The notes under the pieces were generated by a model that saw only the letters and a program-made list of their open reading frames with translations, was not told the DNA's origin and did no database searches. DNA of 55,875 nucleotides from Saprospiraceae bacterium (GTDB lineage Bacteria > Bacteroidota > Bacteroidia > Chitinophagales > Saprospiraceae), in contig JAHDIE010000021.1 of assembly GCA_020630955.1 (NCBI GenBank), forward strand, positions 1-55,875, in the 5' to 3' direction. The translations under genes and the position numbers were made by a program. Of this stretch, positions 8,589 through 18,605 are shown in pieces. Within the stretch, counting starts at the first letter, position 1. Each line of letters starts with the position of its first letter.

Positions 8589-11084
8589 ATGAAGAAGCTA
8601 ATATTTCTAATTTCTACTTTTTTTATTTTTAATATTACAAGTTATGCTCAGTTTCCTGGAATGGGTGGATCAAAAGGACCAAAGTTGAAAGGAAAAGTTA
8701 CCGGAGAATTAGTGGATTCATTGAGTAACGATAAGGTGGGGTATGCTACAATTGTTGTTAAAAGATCTGGCAGAGATAAAGAGCTGAACGGAATATTGAG
8801 TGATGATGATGGTGGATTTAAACTTGAAGAGATGACTGTGGGAACTTATGATCTTTTCATTTCATTTTTAGGATATCAGGAAAAAGTGATAAAAGGTGTT
8901 GAACTTACCAAAAAGAAACCCGATGTCAATCTTGGACAAATATTGCTTGTTCAAGATAATTTTATGTTGGATGAAGTAGAAGTAACTGCCGATAGAGCAC
9001 TCATTGAAAATAAGGTGGATAAAATAGTGTACAATGCTGAAAATGATTCTTCTATTGCCGGTGGTGATGCAACAGAGGTACTAAGGAAAGTGCCAATGCT
9101 TACTGTTGACTTAGATGGTAATGTTTCATTAAGGGGATCTCAAAATGTGAGAATTTTAATCAATGGAAAACCGTCAGGAATGTTTTCAAACAATGTAGCT
9201 GATGCCTTGAAAATGTTTCCGGCGGATCAGATACAAAAGGTTGAAGTGATAACATCACCGGGGGCCAAATATGATGGAGAAGGAACAGCTGGTATAGTAA
9301 ATATTATCACAAAAAAAGGAAATGTAGAAGGAGTTGCAGGATCATTTGATGCATCAGGAGGCACTAGACAGAATAGCCTGGTTGCCAACCTAAATGCTGG
9401 AAAAGGACGGTTTGGATCATCTGCAAATGCATCGATATATTATTCTTTGCCCGCGGATGGAATTGTTGAATTTGCTAGAAGAGATATTCTAGGTGGTATT
9501 GAGACAAGTACAATTCAAAATGGAGTAAATGAAACTTCGCGATTAGGGTTTAGTAGTTCAGCAAGTGCTTTCTATGATTTTAATGCATTTAATTCTATCA
9601 ATACTTCCATATCATATCAAGGTTTTGGGTTTGATGTCGATGGTGTGAGCTCTGGAAATATTTCTGAATTTGGATCTGGTAATCCGGTGTTAATATGGGA
9701 TAGAACCAACTATGGAGAAAATCTATTTAGTGGATATGACTGGAATACAGATTATACAAAAAAATTTGAGGATAGTGAAGATCGTGAGTTAACTCTAGCT
9801 TATCAATTATCTGGTAATATTCAGAATCAAGATTATACTGTTATTCAAACCGGAGCTTTTAATTTTGTAAGAGATGAGAATTTATTTAATGATGGAGATA
9901 ATTTAGAGTCTACGATACAAGTAGATTATGTTCATCCATTTGAGAAGGGGGTTAAACTAGAAGTAGGGGCGAAAACTGTCTTAAGGAACATTGTAAGTGA
10001 TAGTAAATTTAATGCTTTTAATCCAACGACAAATAGTTATGATATCCTTGATCCTGATAGGTCACAAATATTTGAATATGGTCAGGACGTGTATGCCGGA
10101 TATGGACAAGTAAATTTTACAATTAAAAAGTTTCAATTTTTAACTGGGCTAAGATATGAAAACACCGCAATCGAAGGTCAAATTAATAATGGAGGAGAGC
10201 CATTTGAACAAGCTTACGCAAATTGGTTGCCTAGTTTTACAATATCAAGGGGCTTAAAGAATTTTCAAAACATTAAGTTTAGTTACACCCAAAGAATTCA
10301 AAGACCAAGTTTATATTTTATTAATCCATTCAATAATACAGTAGATCAAGTGAATGTGACTGTTGGGAACCCTACCTTGGATCCTGAGATTACAGATCAG
10401 TTTGAACTTTCTTATAATACTTTTATAAAAGGGGTAGGGGTTTTTAGCTCTGCCTATTACAAAATCACAGATGATGTAATCGAGTCAATATTAAAAGTTA
10501 ATGAGGAAAATATAACAGTTAATTCTTTTGATAATGTAGGAACCAAAAGATCCATCGGTCTAAATTTATTCTCCACTAAAAGCTTTAATGATTTTACAAT
10601 TAGAGCAGGAGGAAATATATTCACTTATGATGCAGAAGGAGTTGTCAATGGAGTGGAATTGGAAAGAAATACTTATGAGTATAATGTGTTCTTTGGAGGA
10701 GAGTATAATATTACTTCAACCATCAAAGCTGATTTTTTTGGATTCTTTAATTCACCTAGAAGGTCTCTTCAAGGAGATCAGGCTTCTTTCTCCATCTATG
10801 GTTTTGGGGCAAGAAAGGAATTTAAAAAATGGAGTGTTGGAATAAGAGTTATTGAGCCATTCAACAGAGATAAATTTTTCAATTCATCTCAAAGCGGTCC
10901 AAATTTTACCCAAGATGTAGTTTTCAGTATACCATTTAGATCAATAGGCTTAAATGTCCGTTACAAATTTGGAAAAGTAGATTTTAAAGAAAGAAAATCA
11001 AAGATTAAAAACGACGACCTAAAGTCAGGCCAAGAAGGCGGCAACGGTGGAGGTAACTTTGGTGGTGGTAATAATGGAAATTAA
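8589..11084 (+). CDS. TonB-dependent receptor (outer membrane beta-barrel family)
   Basis: The 831-aa protein has a signal peptide (ends SYAQ), a carboxypeptidase-regulatory-like domain (about 35-105), a TonB plug (about 125-225, with LRKVPMLTVD, LINGKPSG and VEVITSPGAKYDGEGTAGIVNIITK), and a C-terminal 22-strand-type barrel ending FRSIGLNVRYKFGK. The Gly/Asn-rich tail after the last strand is typical of this Bacteroidota subgroup. The extended N-terminal domain and lack of a SusD partner next door point to a non-Sus importer or adhesin-like receptor. The substrate cannot be told. Energy would come from a TonB-ExbBD complex not encoded here. Confidence 0.93.
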   Translation: MKKLIFLISTFFIFNITSYAQFPGMGGSKGPKLKGKVTGELVDSLSNDKVGYATIVVKRSGRDKELNGILSDDDGGFKLEEMTVGTYDLFISFLGYQEKVIKGVELTKKKPDVNLGQILLVQDNFMLDEVEVTADRALIENKVDKIVYNAENDSSIAGGDATEVLRKVPMLTVDLDGNVSLRGSQNVRILINGKPSGMFSNNVADALKMFPADQIQKVEVITSPGAKYDGEGTAGIVNIITKKGNVEGVAGSFDASGGTRQNSLVANLNAGKGRFGSSANASIYYSLPADGIVEFARRDILGGIETSTIQNGVNETSRLGFSSSASAFYDFNAFNSINTSISYQGFGFDVDGVSSGNISEFGSGNPVLIWDRTNYGENLFSGYDWNTDYTKKFEDSEDRELTLAYQLSGNIQNQDYTVIQTGAFNFVRDENLFNDGDNLESTIQVDYVHPFEKGVKLEVGAKTVLRNIVSDSKFNAFNPTTNSYDILDPDRSQIFEYGQDVYAGYGQVNFTIKKFQFLTGLRYENTAIEGQINNGGEPFEQAYANWLPSFTISRGLKNFQNIKFSYTQRIQRPSLYFINPFNNTVDQVNVTVGNPTLDPEITDQFELSYNTFIKGVGVFSSAYYKITDDVIESILKVNEENITVNSFDNVGTKRSIGLNLFSTKSFNDFTIRAGGNIFTYDAEGVVNGVELERNTYEYNVFFGGEYNITSTIKADFFGFFNSPRRSLQGDQASFSIYGFGARKEFKKWSVGIRVIEPFNRDKFFNSSQSGPNFTQDVVFSIPFRSIGLNVRYKFGKVDFKERKSKIKNDDLKSGQEGGNGGGNFGGGNNGN

Positions 11085-11382
11085 TTACAAGAAAAATTAT
11101 AATTAGAACTTGTATTTTTTATTCTTAGGGTGCTAACATAGGAAAGCATTCCAGGTGATTCTATACATTTTGGAATGTGCATATGCTTGGAAATCAACTT
11201 TTTATTGTGAATTCCTTTTGTTATTAATTTTTTGTAGTTTTTCATGGTAGTTTATATTGAGTTCTTTGTTTTAGGATCAAAAATCTTGCCCAAACAAGAA
11301 TAGTCTTTTAAAATAAGCTTTTTATTGCTTGAAGTCTAATTTCTTGGCAAAAGATATTTTTAATAATTTGCTGTGATACATC
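11085..11382. other. Intergenic gap with no clear gene
   Basis: AT-rich, 298 bases. I see no plausible reading frame or strong hairpin. The stretch just before 11383 (TAATAATTTGC) only loosely resembles a -7 element. Confidence 0.5.
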
Positions 11383-12420
11383 ATGAATAATAAAGAGTCC
11401 TACTGTTTGAATTGTAACGAAAGCTTTGTTGACTTGGCAAAGTACTGTCATAACTGTGGTCAGAGCAAGAGAGCTTCAATTTTGTCATTGAGAGAGCTGT
11501 GGACAAATTTTTGGAATACAATATTAAATGTAGACAATTCTTTTTTTCGTACCCTATTAATGATTGCACGTCCAAGTAGATTGACAAAAATGTATGTTGC
11601 AGGGAAAAGGAAAAAGTACATCAATCCAATTCGGTTGTTTTTAATCATGTTTGTTTTTTTAATTGGAGCAATGTCTGGAGCAATTGGGGATTTTGGAAAT
11701 AATTCATTTATCCCAAATTTATATCGATCTTATCACGAATCTCTACTATTGGAAAAATTTGAAAACGAAGTTTCTTCTTACGAATTAGGAACAACGGATT
11801 TGGAATGGATCGATGAAATAAAAGCAAATGTGTTTCGGCGTAATGTTTGTCCTGAAAATGATACTATGTGGACTGGAGTTCGTTTGGTAGACTTTGGATC
11901 ATTTCAGAGAATATTAAAAAAAGATTTCATCGATCTTTCCGAAGAAGAAATTTATGAAAAATATGACGCCAATACATTTTTTGAAAAGTTAAATTACCGT
12001 CAATATTTGCGGATTAACAAAGATCAAGGGGCAGCAAACAGATATTTGTTTACCAATGCAGGATGGGGTTTGGTTCCAAGCATTTTGGTTCTGTGTTTAT
12101 TTTTAAAATTGTTATATCGGAATTTCCAAATACCTTATCTTGAGCATTTGGTATTGGTGGTTAATACACATTCTTTTTTCTTTTTAATAGGAATTTTGAT
12201 TTCTCTAACTTTTAGGATTACCGATCATTCCTATAATGACAGTTTAATCCCAATCTTGTTTTCATTTATTATCATTTTCCCCGTTATTATTATATACAAA
12301 TATTATAAAGAAGGTCCAATTATTTCCTTGGTTAAATATCTTCTAGCAGCCATTATTTATCTATTTGCTTCAGCTATATTTTTGATTATTAGCATGTTAA
12401 TCAGTGGGTTTATTTTTTAG
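11383..12420 (+). CDS. DUF3667 zinc-ribbon membrane protein
   Basis: The 345-aa protein begins with a zinc ribbon, C-x2-C (YCLNCNESF) and C-x2-C (YCHNCGQSK), followed by the ELWTNFWNTILNVDNSFFRTL region and a first membrane segment (about 83-100) that define DUF3667. A roughly 110-residue polar region and four hydrophobic segments (about 228-345) follow. The ribbon is predicted to be cytoplasmic. The function of the family is unknown; it is frequent in Bacteroidota. The gene stands alone, with long spacers on both sides. Confidence 0.85.
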   Translation: MNNKESYCLNCNESFVDLAKYCHNCGQSKRASILSLRELWTNFWNTILNVDNSFFRTLLMIARPSRLTKMYVAGKRKKYINPIRLFLIMFVFLIGAMSGAIGDFGNNSFIPNLYRSYHESLLLEKFENEVSSYELGTTDLEWIDEIKANVFRRNVCPENDTMWTGVRLVDFGSFQRILKKDFIDLSEEEIYEKYDANTFFEKLNYRQYLRINKDQGAANRYLFTNAGWGLVPSILVLCLFLKLLYRNFQIPYLEHLVLVVNTHSFFFLIGILISLTFRITDHSYNDSLIPILFSFIIIFPVIIIYKYYKEGPIISLVKYLLAAIIYLFASAIFLIISMLISGFIF

Positions 12421-12487
12421 CAAATTGTCGCTTAAAGCAAATGATTAAAGTCTAAAAAGATTAATTTTAAGCAACTAAAATTTACCT

Positions 12488-13873
12488 ATGAAATTCTGTA
12501 TTGGTGTAATCGGATTCTGCTTTTTATTTCTACAATTAGATGGTCAATTTAATGTGCTGGAAGGTAATTTGTTGGGGCAATGGAAAGATGATAATATACC
12601 TGGTTCGTTTGCTTATAATAACGCATATAATGAATTATGGGGATTGGAGGTCAATGGATATGAATATGCGATCATTGGCTCCACCTTGGGAACACATTTT
12701 ATTGATGTAACAGATCCTGCTAATCTTGAAGAATCTTTTTTTGTATCTGGCAAACACACAGGGCCGGCAATTATCCATAGAGATTATCATACCAATGATG
12801 GATTCTTGTATGCAGTATCAGATGAAGGACAATCCAGTCTCCAAATCATTGATATTAGAATGCTTCCAGATAGTATTTCAGTAGTTTATGATTCTGATGA
12901 GCTATTACAAACAAGCCACAATATCTTTATCGATGAATCTCAAGATAGATTGTATAGTTGCGCTCATGTTGGTGTTGCTAGTGGATATTCCGCAATAAGA
13001 ATATTTGATATTAAAGATCCATTGAATCCCGTAGATCTAGGTGGTACCAATGTTTTTGGAACATTTCAAGTAGGCCATGTGCACGATGCTTTTGTTAAGG
13101 ATCATATAGCCTATTTGAATTGTGGTCCAGATGGCTTTGCTATCGTGGATATGACAGATTTATCAGATTTAACATTGCTTGCATTTCTATTTCCTGATGA
13201 TTATCCGGATTCAGGGTATAATCACTCAGGTTGGATTACAGAAGAAAATGACTTTTATTACATGGCAGATGAAGACCATGGCCATGCCATCAAGGCAATT
13301 GATGTTTCTGATTATTCAGACTTAGAAATTGTTTCAACATTTGATGCTGAAGAAGAACAGGATATTGCTATTCCCCACAATTTAATTGTTCACGAGGATA
13401 AGTTGTATGTAAGTTACTACTACAATGGTTTGCAAGTGTATGATATTAAAGACCCTGGCAATCCCATAAGAATTATGCATTATCCAACTTCTAATATACC
13501 GAATGGACTAAGTTATGAAGGAGCTTGGGGAGTATATCCCTTTCTTCCATCCGGAAATATTTTAGTTTCTGATATGCAAGAAGGTTTATTTGTGATCGAA
13601 AATATCGATGAAACTGTGGCAACTGATGAAATTAACGCCGATCTCTTTAAGATATTTCCAAATCCTGTAAGTGATCAATTACAAATTCAAGTAAGTTCTA
13701 CAGGTCGGTATGTCTATAATGTCAGCGATATTTCTGGAAGAAGAGTTGGTAAAGGTGTACTAAATGGTAGTGAGAACAGTTTAAATATCAATACCTTTGA
13801 TACCGGTACATATTTTATTGAATTGATTGGTGGAACTGAAATTTTTACTGAGAAATTTGTTGTTATCAAATAA
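12488..13873 (+). CDS. Choice-of-anchor B family protein with T9SS type A sorting domain
   Basis: The 461-aa protein has a short signal peptide (ends LDGQ). It is followed by LVIVD-like beta-propeller repeats, seen as recurring IDVTDP, FDIKDP, VDMTD, IDVSD and YDIKDPGNP blocks, and the invariant HNIFIDE and HNLIVHEDKLYVSYY segments of the choice-of-anchor B family. The last 75 residues (FKIFPNPVSD to EKFVVIK) are a classic T9SS type A sorting domain, so the protein should be exported through the outer membrane and anchored or released. The molecular function is unknown. It lies 5 bases before the porin gene and is probably cotranscribed with it. Confidence 0.9.
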   Translation: MKFCIGVIGFCFLFLQLDGQFNVLEGNLLGQWKDDNIPGSFAYNNAYNELWGLEVNGYEYAIIGSTLGTHFIDVTDPANLEESFFVSGKHTGPAIIHRDYHTNDGFLYAVSDEGQSSLQIIDIRMLPDSISVVYDSDELLQTSHNIFIDESQDRLYSCAHVGVASGYSAIRIFDIKDPLNPVDLGGTNVFGTFQVGHVHDAFVKDHIAYLNCGPDGFAIVDMTDLSDLTLLAFLFPDDYPDSGYNHSGWITEENDFYYMADEDHGHAIKAIDVSDYSDLEIVSTFDAEEEQDIAIPHNLIVHEDKLYVSYYYNGLQVYDIKDPGNPIRIMHYPTSNIPNGLSYEGAWGVYPFLPSGNILVSDMQEGLFVIENIDETVATDEINADLFKIFPNPVSDQLQIQVSSTGRYVYNVSDISGRRVGKGVLNGSENSLNINTFDTGTYFIELIGGTEIFTEKFVVIK

Positions 13874-13878
13874 TTGTA

Positions 13879-15753
13879 TTGACTCGACGATTAGTTTTTT
13901 TCTTTTTTTCTTTAATCATTGTACAAGCGGCAATAGGCCAGAGGCCTGTACAGCAGAATACAACCGATCGAGATTCTATTGATGGCAGCAGTTCAACTGG
14001 TTTTTTAGGCTTAGAAATTCCAGCCGAAAATGACTCTATCGAATTGGATTATGTCTATATCAATGATCTAACAAAGGAATATGTTTTTCAAGATAGTACT
14101 TTAGAATACTTTGAAGATTATGATCCTACAAAATCGTTTGATGCATTTTATTTGACCTTAGGGAATCAAGCATCTTCTCATCAATCAGCTTTATTTCAAT
14201 TTGGTAATTCGATTTTTACACAGTTGAGGAGAGATCAATTCCCGAGCTATACGATACCCCTTGAGTCCTTAAAATTTTATAATCTTAATAGACCATACAA
14301 TGACTTGTCATTTTGTCCTCTAGGTAGTCAGGATGAATTTATGGTGAAGGCAAAATTTAGTCAGGAATTTAAAGAGTCGGTTAATGTGAGTGTTGATTAT
14401 ATGCGTCTCACTCATAATGGGCAGTACAAATCCCAGGGCTCGAGAAGTACAAATTTCGGTGTAGGGTTTTGGATTAGGAATCCGAAAAAGAAACACCAGA
14501 TGTTGATTAGTTATACAAGTAACAATCATACTGAAGCAAACAATGGAGGTCATGGTTCTGGAATTCACCCTGATTCAATTATTGGAGGAAGAACGAATGT
14601 ACCTGTTGCCTTGGATGGTGCAAAATTGAGAAAAGAAGATTTTCAAGTAGCTATTGATAACTATATTGGTGATCCTAGTAAATGGAATTTATTTCATAGA
14701 ATTGATTATCGATCTGGGTTTTACTTATATTCAGATGAGGTATCAGCCATTTCAAATGATCTTGCATTTTACAATGATTTTCTGACGGATGATAGGGGCG
14801 TGAGAAATCATCAGTCCTTCAAAATTCTGACCAATCAATTGTTGATTGGAAGAGGAGAGCAGCATCCAATTTTTATAGCTGGTGGTTTAACTCATAAGTT
14901 TCAAAACTTCGGATTTGATTTATCCAATAGAAAATATTCACAACTTAGTATAGATGGAAAAGTTGGGTTAAATATTTCCAATGTATTTGTCAAAGCTGAA
15001 GCCCAATTTGGTATCATTGGAATAGCAGGAAATCTATATTTAAATGCTAAGGCAGGGTACAAATCAAACAAGTTATTTACCTTGAGTGGAGGGATAAAAA
15101 TATGGAGAAATGATCCCTATCTACAGGATCAATACCTTGTTTTAAGCCATCAAGTGTTCTATGATCAGGCTTTTAAAAAACTTAGTGTTAGCAGTGTGTA
15201 TGGAGATCTTATGGTGCCACTTACCCGCACTTCCGTAAATGTGGAGTCGTTGATCATAGACAATGCAATGTATTATAATGAAGATGGGTTAGCTCAACAA
15301 AATGAAGAGGTTGTTACTGGATTGAAATTTTCAGTAAAACAAAAATTAGGGTGGCGCTGGATTCAATCGGACCATATTGTTCATTATCAATTGTTCAATA
15401 CCAATCTTTGGAATCTTCCAAAATTTCTAAGTAAACATAAATTATATTTTCAATTTCCATTGTTTTCAAAAGCTCTAAGGATTAAAATAGGGGCAGGATT
15501 TAGTCAATATGTTCAAGATAGAGGTTTGTCATTCAATCCCATCACTGGAAATTTTTATTCCATTGAAGAGCAGTTGCCATGGTATAGAAATTTGGATTTT
15601 TTCTTGGCCGGGCAAGTAGATCGTTTTCGTGTTTTTGTAAGTTATGACAATGCACTTGACATCATGATACCAGGAATTAATTATCATGCTCAGAATTATG
15701 CTCAATGGGATGCTCAGTTTAGATTTGGCGTAAGGTGGATTCTGTTTGATTAA
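13879..15753 (+). CDS. Putative porin (Porin_10 family), TTG start
   Basis: The 624-aa protein has a signal peptide (RRLVFFFFSLIIVQAAIGQ), then a beta-rich sequence with alternating aromatic strands through to the C-terminal FRFGVRWILFD. This is the Bacteroidota putative porin family: LEYFEDYDP, LGNQASSH and YDLSF-like motifs lie in the first 130 residues. The only start that keeps the signal peptide whole is TTG at 13879, five bases after the previous stop. It is an outer membrane barrel; the substrate is unknown. Confidence 0.85.
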   Translation: MTRRLVFFFFSLIIVQAAIGQRPVQQNTTDRDSIDGSSSTGFLGLEIPAENDSIELDYVYINDLTKEYVFQDSTLEYFEDYDPTKSFDAFYLTLGNQASSHQSALFQFGNSIFTQLRRDQFPSYTIPLESLKFYNLNRPYNDLSFCPLGSQDEFMVKAKFSQEFKESVNVSVDYMRLTHNGQYKSQGSRSTNFGVGFWIRNPKKKHQMLISYTSNNHTEANNGGHGSGIHPDSIIGGRTNVPVALDGAKLRKEDFQVAIDNYIGDPSKWNLFHRIDYRSGFYLYSDEVSAISNDLAFYNDFLTDDRGVRNHQSFKILTNQLLIGRGEQHPIFIAGGLTHKFQNFGFDLSNRKYSQLSIDGKVGLNISNVFVKAEAQFGIIGIAGNLYLNAKAGYKSNKLFTLSGGIKIWRNDPYLQDQYLVLSHQVFYDQAFKKLSVSSVYGDLMVPLTRTSVNVESLIIDNAMYYNEDGLAQQNEEVVTGLKFSVKQKLGWRWIQSDHIVHYQLFNTNLWNLPKFLSKHKLYFQFPLFSKALRIKIGAGFSQYVQDRGLSFNPITGNFYSIEEQLPWYRNLDFFLAGQVDRFRVFVSYDNALDIMIPGINYHAQNYAQWDAQFRFGVRWILFD

Positions 15754-15787
15754 TCAAAAAAAATTCTAAAGTTTATGATGCGAGATT

Positions 15788-16135
15788 TTGATAAATATCA
15801 TTTCTTTCTCGGTTATATTTTTTTGTGCTTGTCAAGCTAGTAACACCCAATCTAATATATCATTATCCTCTAATTTACAGAGGTAGGATATTAGAGTGTT
15901 TCAAATGCTGCTATGAAGCCATGGGAATGGTTGGATTTTAAAGATGATAGTAAGCTTTCACGAATTAAGACAAAAGAATTGTTATCATGCTATTTTAAAC
16001 GCTATTTGGAAAGAAAAATGGTTTGTTGGAATGCATCTTTGGCATATGTCAACAGATTTTATCAAAGGAAGAGGAATGAGTGATTGCGATTTTACACCCC
16101 AAGGCAAAGCTGCGATGGAGGTGATAAAATTGTGA
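15788..16135 (+). pseudogene. Eroded glycoside hydrolase (GH113-like) lipoprotein remnant
   Basis: A frame from 15788 reads like a lipoprotein signal (IISFSVIFFCACQASN) and stops at 15884. Overlapping it, another frame reads EVGY (15880-15891), an in-frame TAG (15892-15894), then SVSNAAMKPWEWLDFKDDSK. A third stretch, open to 16135, continues ELRQKNCYHAILNAIW, KEKWFVGMHLWHM and SDCDFTPQGKAA. These are the C-terminal landmarks of GH113-like TIM-barrel hydrolases: E-[VI]-GYRS, KPWEW, NCYEA, WFAG..W and DFTPQGK. The start and end of a lipoprotein gene are therefore present while the middle (several hundred codons) is gone, with at least one stop and two frameshifts. The hydrolase family name is recognition by eye. 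Confidence 0.55.
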
Positions 16136-16160
16136 TTTCAAAATTAGTATTTGATTATTA

Positions 16161-16191
16161 TAAAATGGAGAGTTGAAAATATCAACCCTCC
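16161..16191 (-). terminator. Probable terminator of the VWA gene
   Basis: On the minus strand GGAGGGTTGA, a 5-base loop and TCAACTCTCC form a 10-bp stem with one mismatch, followed by ATTTTATAAT. It lies about 45 bases past the stop of the VWA gene. Confidence 0.55.
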
Positions 16192-16233
16192 GCAATTATA
16201 TGTGATTCGCTCAATTTTTTCAATCTGAAAAGC

Positions 16234-17955
16234 TTATTGAATGTTCTTTAAGTTTTTGTAAATATTTACCAGTTTAAGAAATTCTATTTTTTCTTCATTA
16301 TTGCTAAACTTACAAAGATTAATTATTTGATCAATTGAACTATTTTGTAGATAATTGCTTTCTCTCAATATCATTCCAAATTCTGCAACTGCAAAAGCCA
16401 AATTGATATCGGCTTCATTTTCTTGGAGAAGCCTTGGTTTTGGACTAATGGTTGTCACTATTTTTCTACTTACATTTTCTTCTGGTAGTTTGTAGCGAAA
16501 TTTAAGTGTCGCTAGTTCTTGATTGTAGAGAAGCTTTTCTTTTTCATTGCTGTTCAATTGGTATTTTAATTCATCTACTGAAGGTATTAAATTAGAATTG
16601 ACCCCTGCTGGAATTATTTCATATATGGCAGTCATGGAATGTCCAGAACCGATTTCACCGGCGTCCTTGGTGTCATCGTTAAAGTCTTCTTTATTAAGGA
16701 TTCTGTTTTCGTAACCAATTAAACGGTAGGCAGATGCATAGGCAGGATTAAATTCGATTTGGATTTTGACATCCTTTGCAATTGTGAACAAAGTGCCTCC
16801 AAATTCATTGACTAATATTTTTTGAGCCTCCAACATGTTGTCGATATAGGCATGATTCCCATTTCCTTTGTCTGCTAAAACTTGCATTTGGTGATCCTTG
16901 TAATTTCCAGTTCCAAAACCTAAAACGGATAGGTAAATATTTGATTTTCTCTTTTCTTCTATCAACTCCTCCAGCTCACTTGGTGAATTTACTCCGACAT
17001 TAAAATCTCCATCTGTTGTCAGGATAACGCGATTGTTGCCACCTTTGATAAAATTTTCTTTTGCAATTTTATAAGCAGTTATGATTCCTTCAGCCCCTGC
17101 AGTTGAGCCACCGGCGGATAAATGGTCTAGGGCGGAAAATATTTTTTGTTTTTCAGAAATAGGGGTTGATTCTAAGGCGATACCCGCAGAACCAGCATAA
17201 GTTACAATAGCGACCCGATCTTCTGGTCTTAATTGATTTAATAACATTTTAAGAGCTGATTTTACAAGGGGTAGTTTGTTTGGTCTATTCATGCTGCCTG
17301 ACACATCCATTAAGAATACCAAGTTTGAAGGAGGTAAATGTTCTGTTTTAATTCTCTTTCCTTGAATGCCAACGTGCATCAAATGATGATTTTTATTCCA
17401 AGGACATTCTGAGAGGGTAGTATGAATAGCTATGGGATGATTTTCTTCTGGTTCGGGATATTGGTAATTGAAATAATTGATCATTTCTTCAATTCTGACA
17501 GCATTTTTTGGAGGTATATTTCCATTTAGAAGCATCCTTCTTACATTACTATAAGAAGCTCTGTCGACATCAAGCGAAAAGGTAGATAAAGGCTCTTCAA
17601 TGCTTGATTTGAATTTATTTTCTGAAATTGTCTCATAAGATTCTGTATTTTCTTCTGGAGAGGCATACACTTTGACCCCATCATGATCAAACATATCTTT
17701 TGATCTCATTTTTGATTGTGGAGCAAAAGTTATTTTTCTTTCTTCGTGAATTGAAGGAGGAGGTGGAGGTGTGCTTATTTGTATTGGTTTATTTTTAGGA
17801 ATTACCTTAGTTTGGGTAGCTACATCATTCAATCCATGTTTCTCAATGGATAAATTATTTGGGCTATTGCTTTGATCTTTTTTTGTTGAACAAGATTCCA
17901 ACAAAGGCATTAAGAATACCGTTAAGCCTAAGAATAAGAGTTTTTTAATTTTCAT
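16234..17955 (-). CDS. VWA-domain lipoprotein (YfbK-like)
   Basis: The start is taken at 17955 (MKIKKLLFLGL). From there a lipoprotein signal ending LLESC is intact, and the gene no longer runs into the divergent sigma factor gene; an upstream in-frame start at 18102 would add 49 unlikely residues. The 573-aa product has the YfbK-type N-terminal domain (DVDRASYSNVRRML, EEMINYF), a von Willebrand A domain with MIDAS DVSGSM near residue 216 and TTDGDFNVG, and a C-terminal DUF3520-type region (KFRYKLPEEN). It is an outer membrane-facing lipoprotein; the partner is unknown. It is divergent from an ECF sigma/anti-sigma pair, an arrangement that suggests joint control. Confidence 0.9.
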   Translation of the reverse strand: MKIKKLLFLGLTVFLMPLLESCSTKKDQSNSPNNLSIEKHGLNDVATQTKVIPKNKPIQISTPPPPPSIHEERKITFAPQSKMRSKDMFDHDGVKVYASPEENTESYETISENKFKSSIEEPLSTFSLDVDRASYSNVRRMLLNGNIPPKNAVRIEEMINYFNYQYPEPEENHPIAIHTTLSECPWNKNHHLMHVGIQGKRIKTEHLPPSNLVFLMDVSGSMNRPNKLPLVKSALKMLLNQLRPEDRVAIVTYAGSAGIALESTPISEKQKIFSALDHLSAGGSTAGAEGIITAYKIAKENFIKGGNNRVILTTDGDFNVGVNSPSELEELIEEKRKSNIYLSVLGFGTGNYKDHQMQVLADKGNGNHAYIDNMLEAQKILVNEFGGTLFTIAKDVKIQIEFNPAYASAYRLIGYENRILNKEDFNDDTKDAGEIGSGHSMTAIYEIIPAGVNSNLIPSVDELKYQLNSNEKEKLLYNQELATLKFRYKLPEENVSRKIVTTISPKPRLLQENEADINLAFAVAEFGMILRESNYLQNSSIDQIINLCKFSNNEEKIEFLKLVNIYKNLKNIQ

Positions 17956-18041
17956 AGTTGTAATATTTAGATACACCAATAGGATGCTAAAATTGGAAGT
18001 AATGCATACGACTGATAAAAAAAAATTATTTTTAATCATCA

Positions 18042-18605
18042 ATGAGTAGTTCTGTAAAGGAAATAGAATTGTTGGAAGATCGGGATTTGCTATCAAAAGC
18101 AATCAATGAAGATCAACCTTTGGCAGCTTCTGAGTTGTTTGCCAGATATTTAACATTGGTGTATGGTGTGTGCTTAAAATACATGGGTAATAAAACAGAT
18201 GCAGATGATGAGGTGATGCATGTCTACGAACTTTTTATAAAAAAAATCAAAGTTCATGATGTGGAGAATGTGAAATCATGGTTGTATGTATTGACTAAAA
18301 ATCATTGTCTAGGAGTTTTGCGAAAAAAGAAAAGAAATACAGAGAAGTTTGATCAGTTTGTAATTATGTATTCTGAAGAAAAATATCATCCTTTAGATAG
18401 TGAAGAGTTAGAAACTGATATGTTGCAGTTGGAGAATTGCATTAAATCCTTGAATGAATTACAAGGTAATTGTATCAAAGCCTTTTATTATGATAAAAAA
18501 AGTTATGAAGAAATTGCAGAAGAATTAGGTATCAGTTGGAATAAAATTAGGTCGAACATACAGAATGGAAGAAGGAATTTAAAAAAATGTTTGGGTAACA
18601 GATGA
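18042..18605 (+). CDS. ECF-type RNA polymerase sigma factor
   Basis: The 187-aa protein has sigma region 2 at about 25-95 (ELFARYLTLVYGVCLKYMG, DADDEVMHVYELF, VKSWLYVLTKNHCL) and region 4 at about 130-183 (LNELQGNCIKAFYYD, SYEEIAEELGISWNKIRSNI, RRNLKK). It lacks regions 1 and 3, as expected for the group. Its stop overlaps the next gene by ATGA (18602-18605), so sigma and presumed anti-sigma are coupled. It probably controls its own operon and possibly the divergent VWA lipoprotein, but no promoter pair could be identified. Confidence 0.9.
   Translation: MSSSVKEIELLEDRDLLSKAINEDQPLAASELFARYLTLVYGVCLKYMGNKTDADDEVMHVYELFIKKIKVHDVENVKSWLYVLTKNHCLGVLRKKKRNTEKFDQFVIMYSEEKYHPLDSEELETDMLQLENCIKSLNELQGNCIKAFYYDKKSYEEIAEELGISWNKIRSNIQNGRRNLKKCLGNR

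Noticed and set aside
17956-18102. N-terminal extension of the VWA lipoprotein
   Set aside because: The 49 extra residues precede a complete lipoprotein signal and run into the divergent sigma factor gene.
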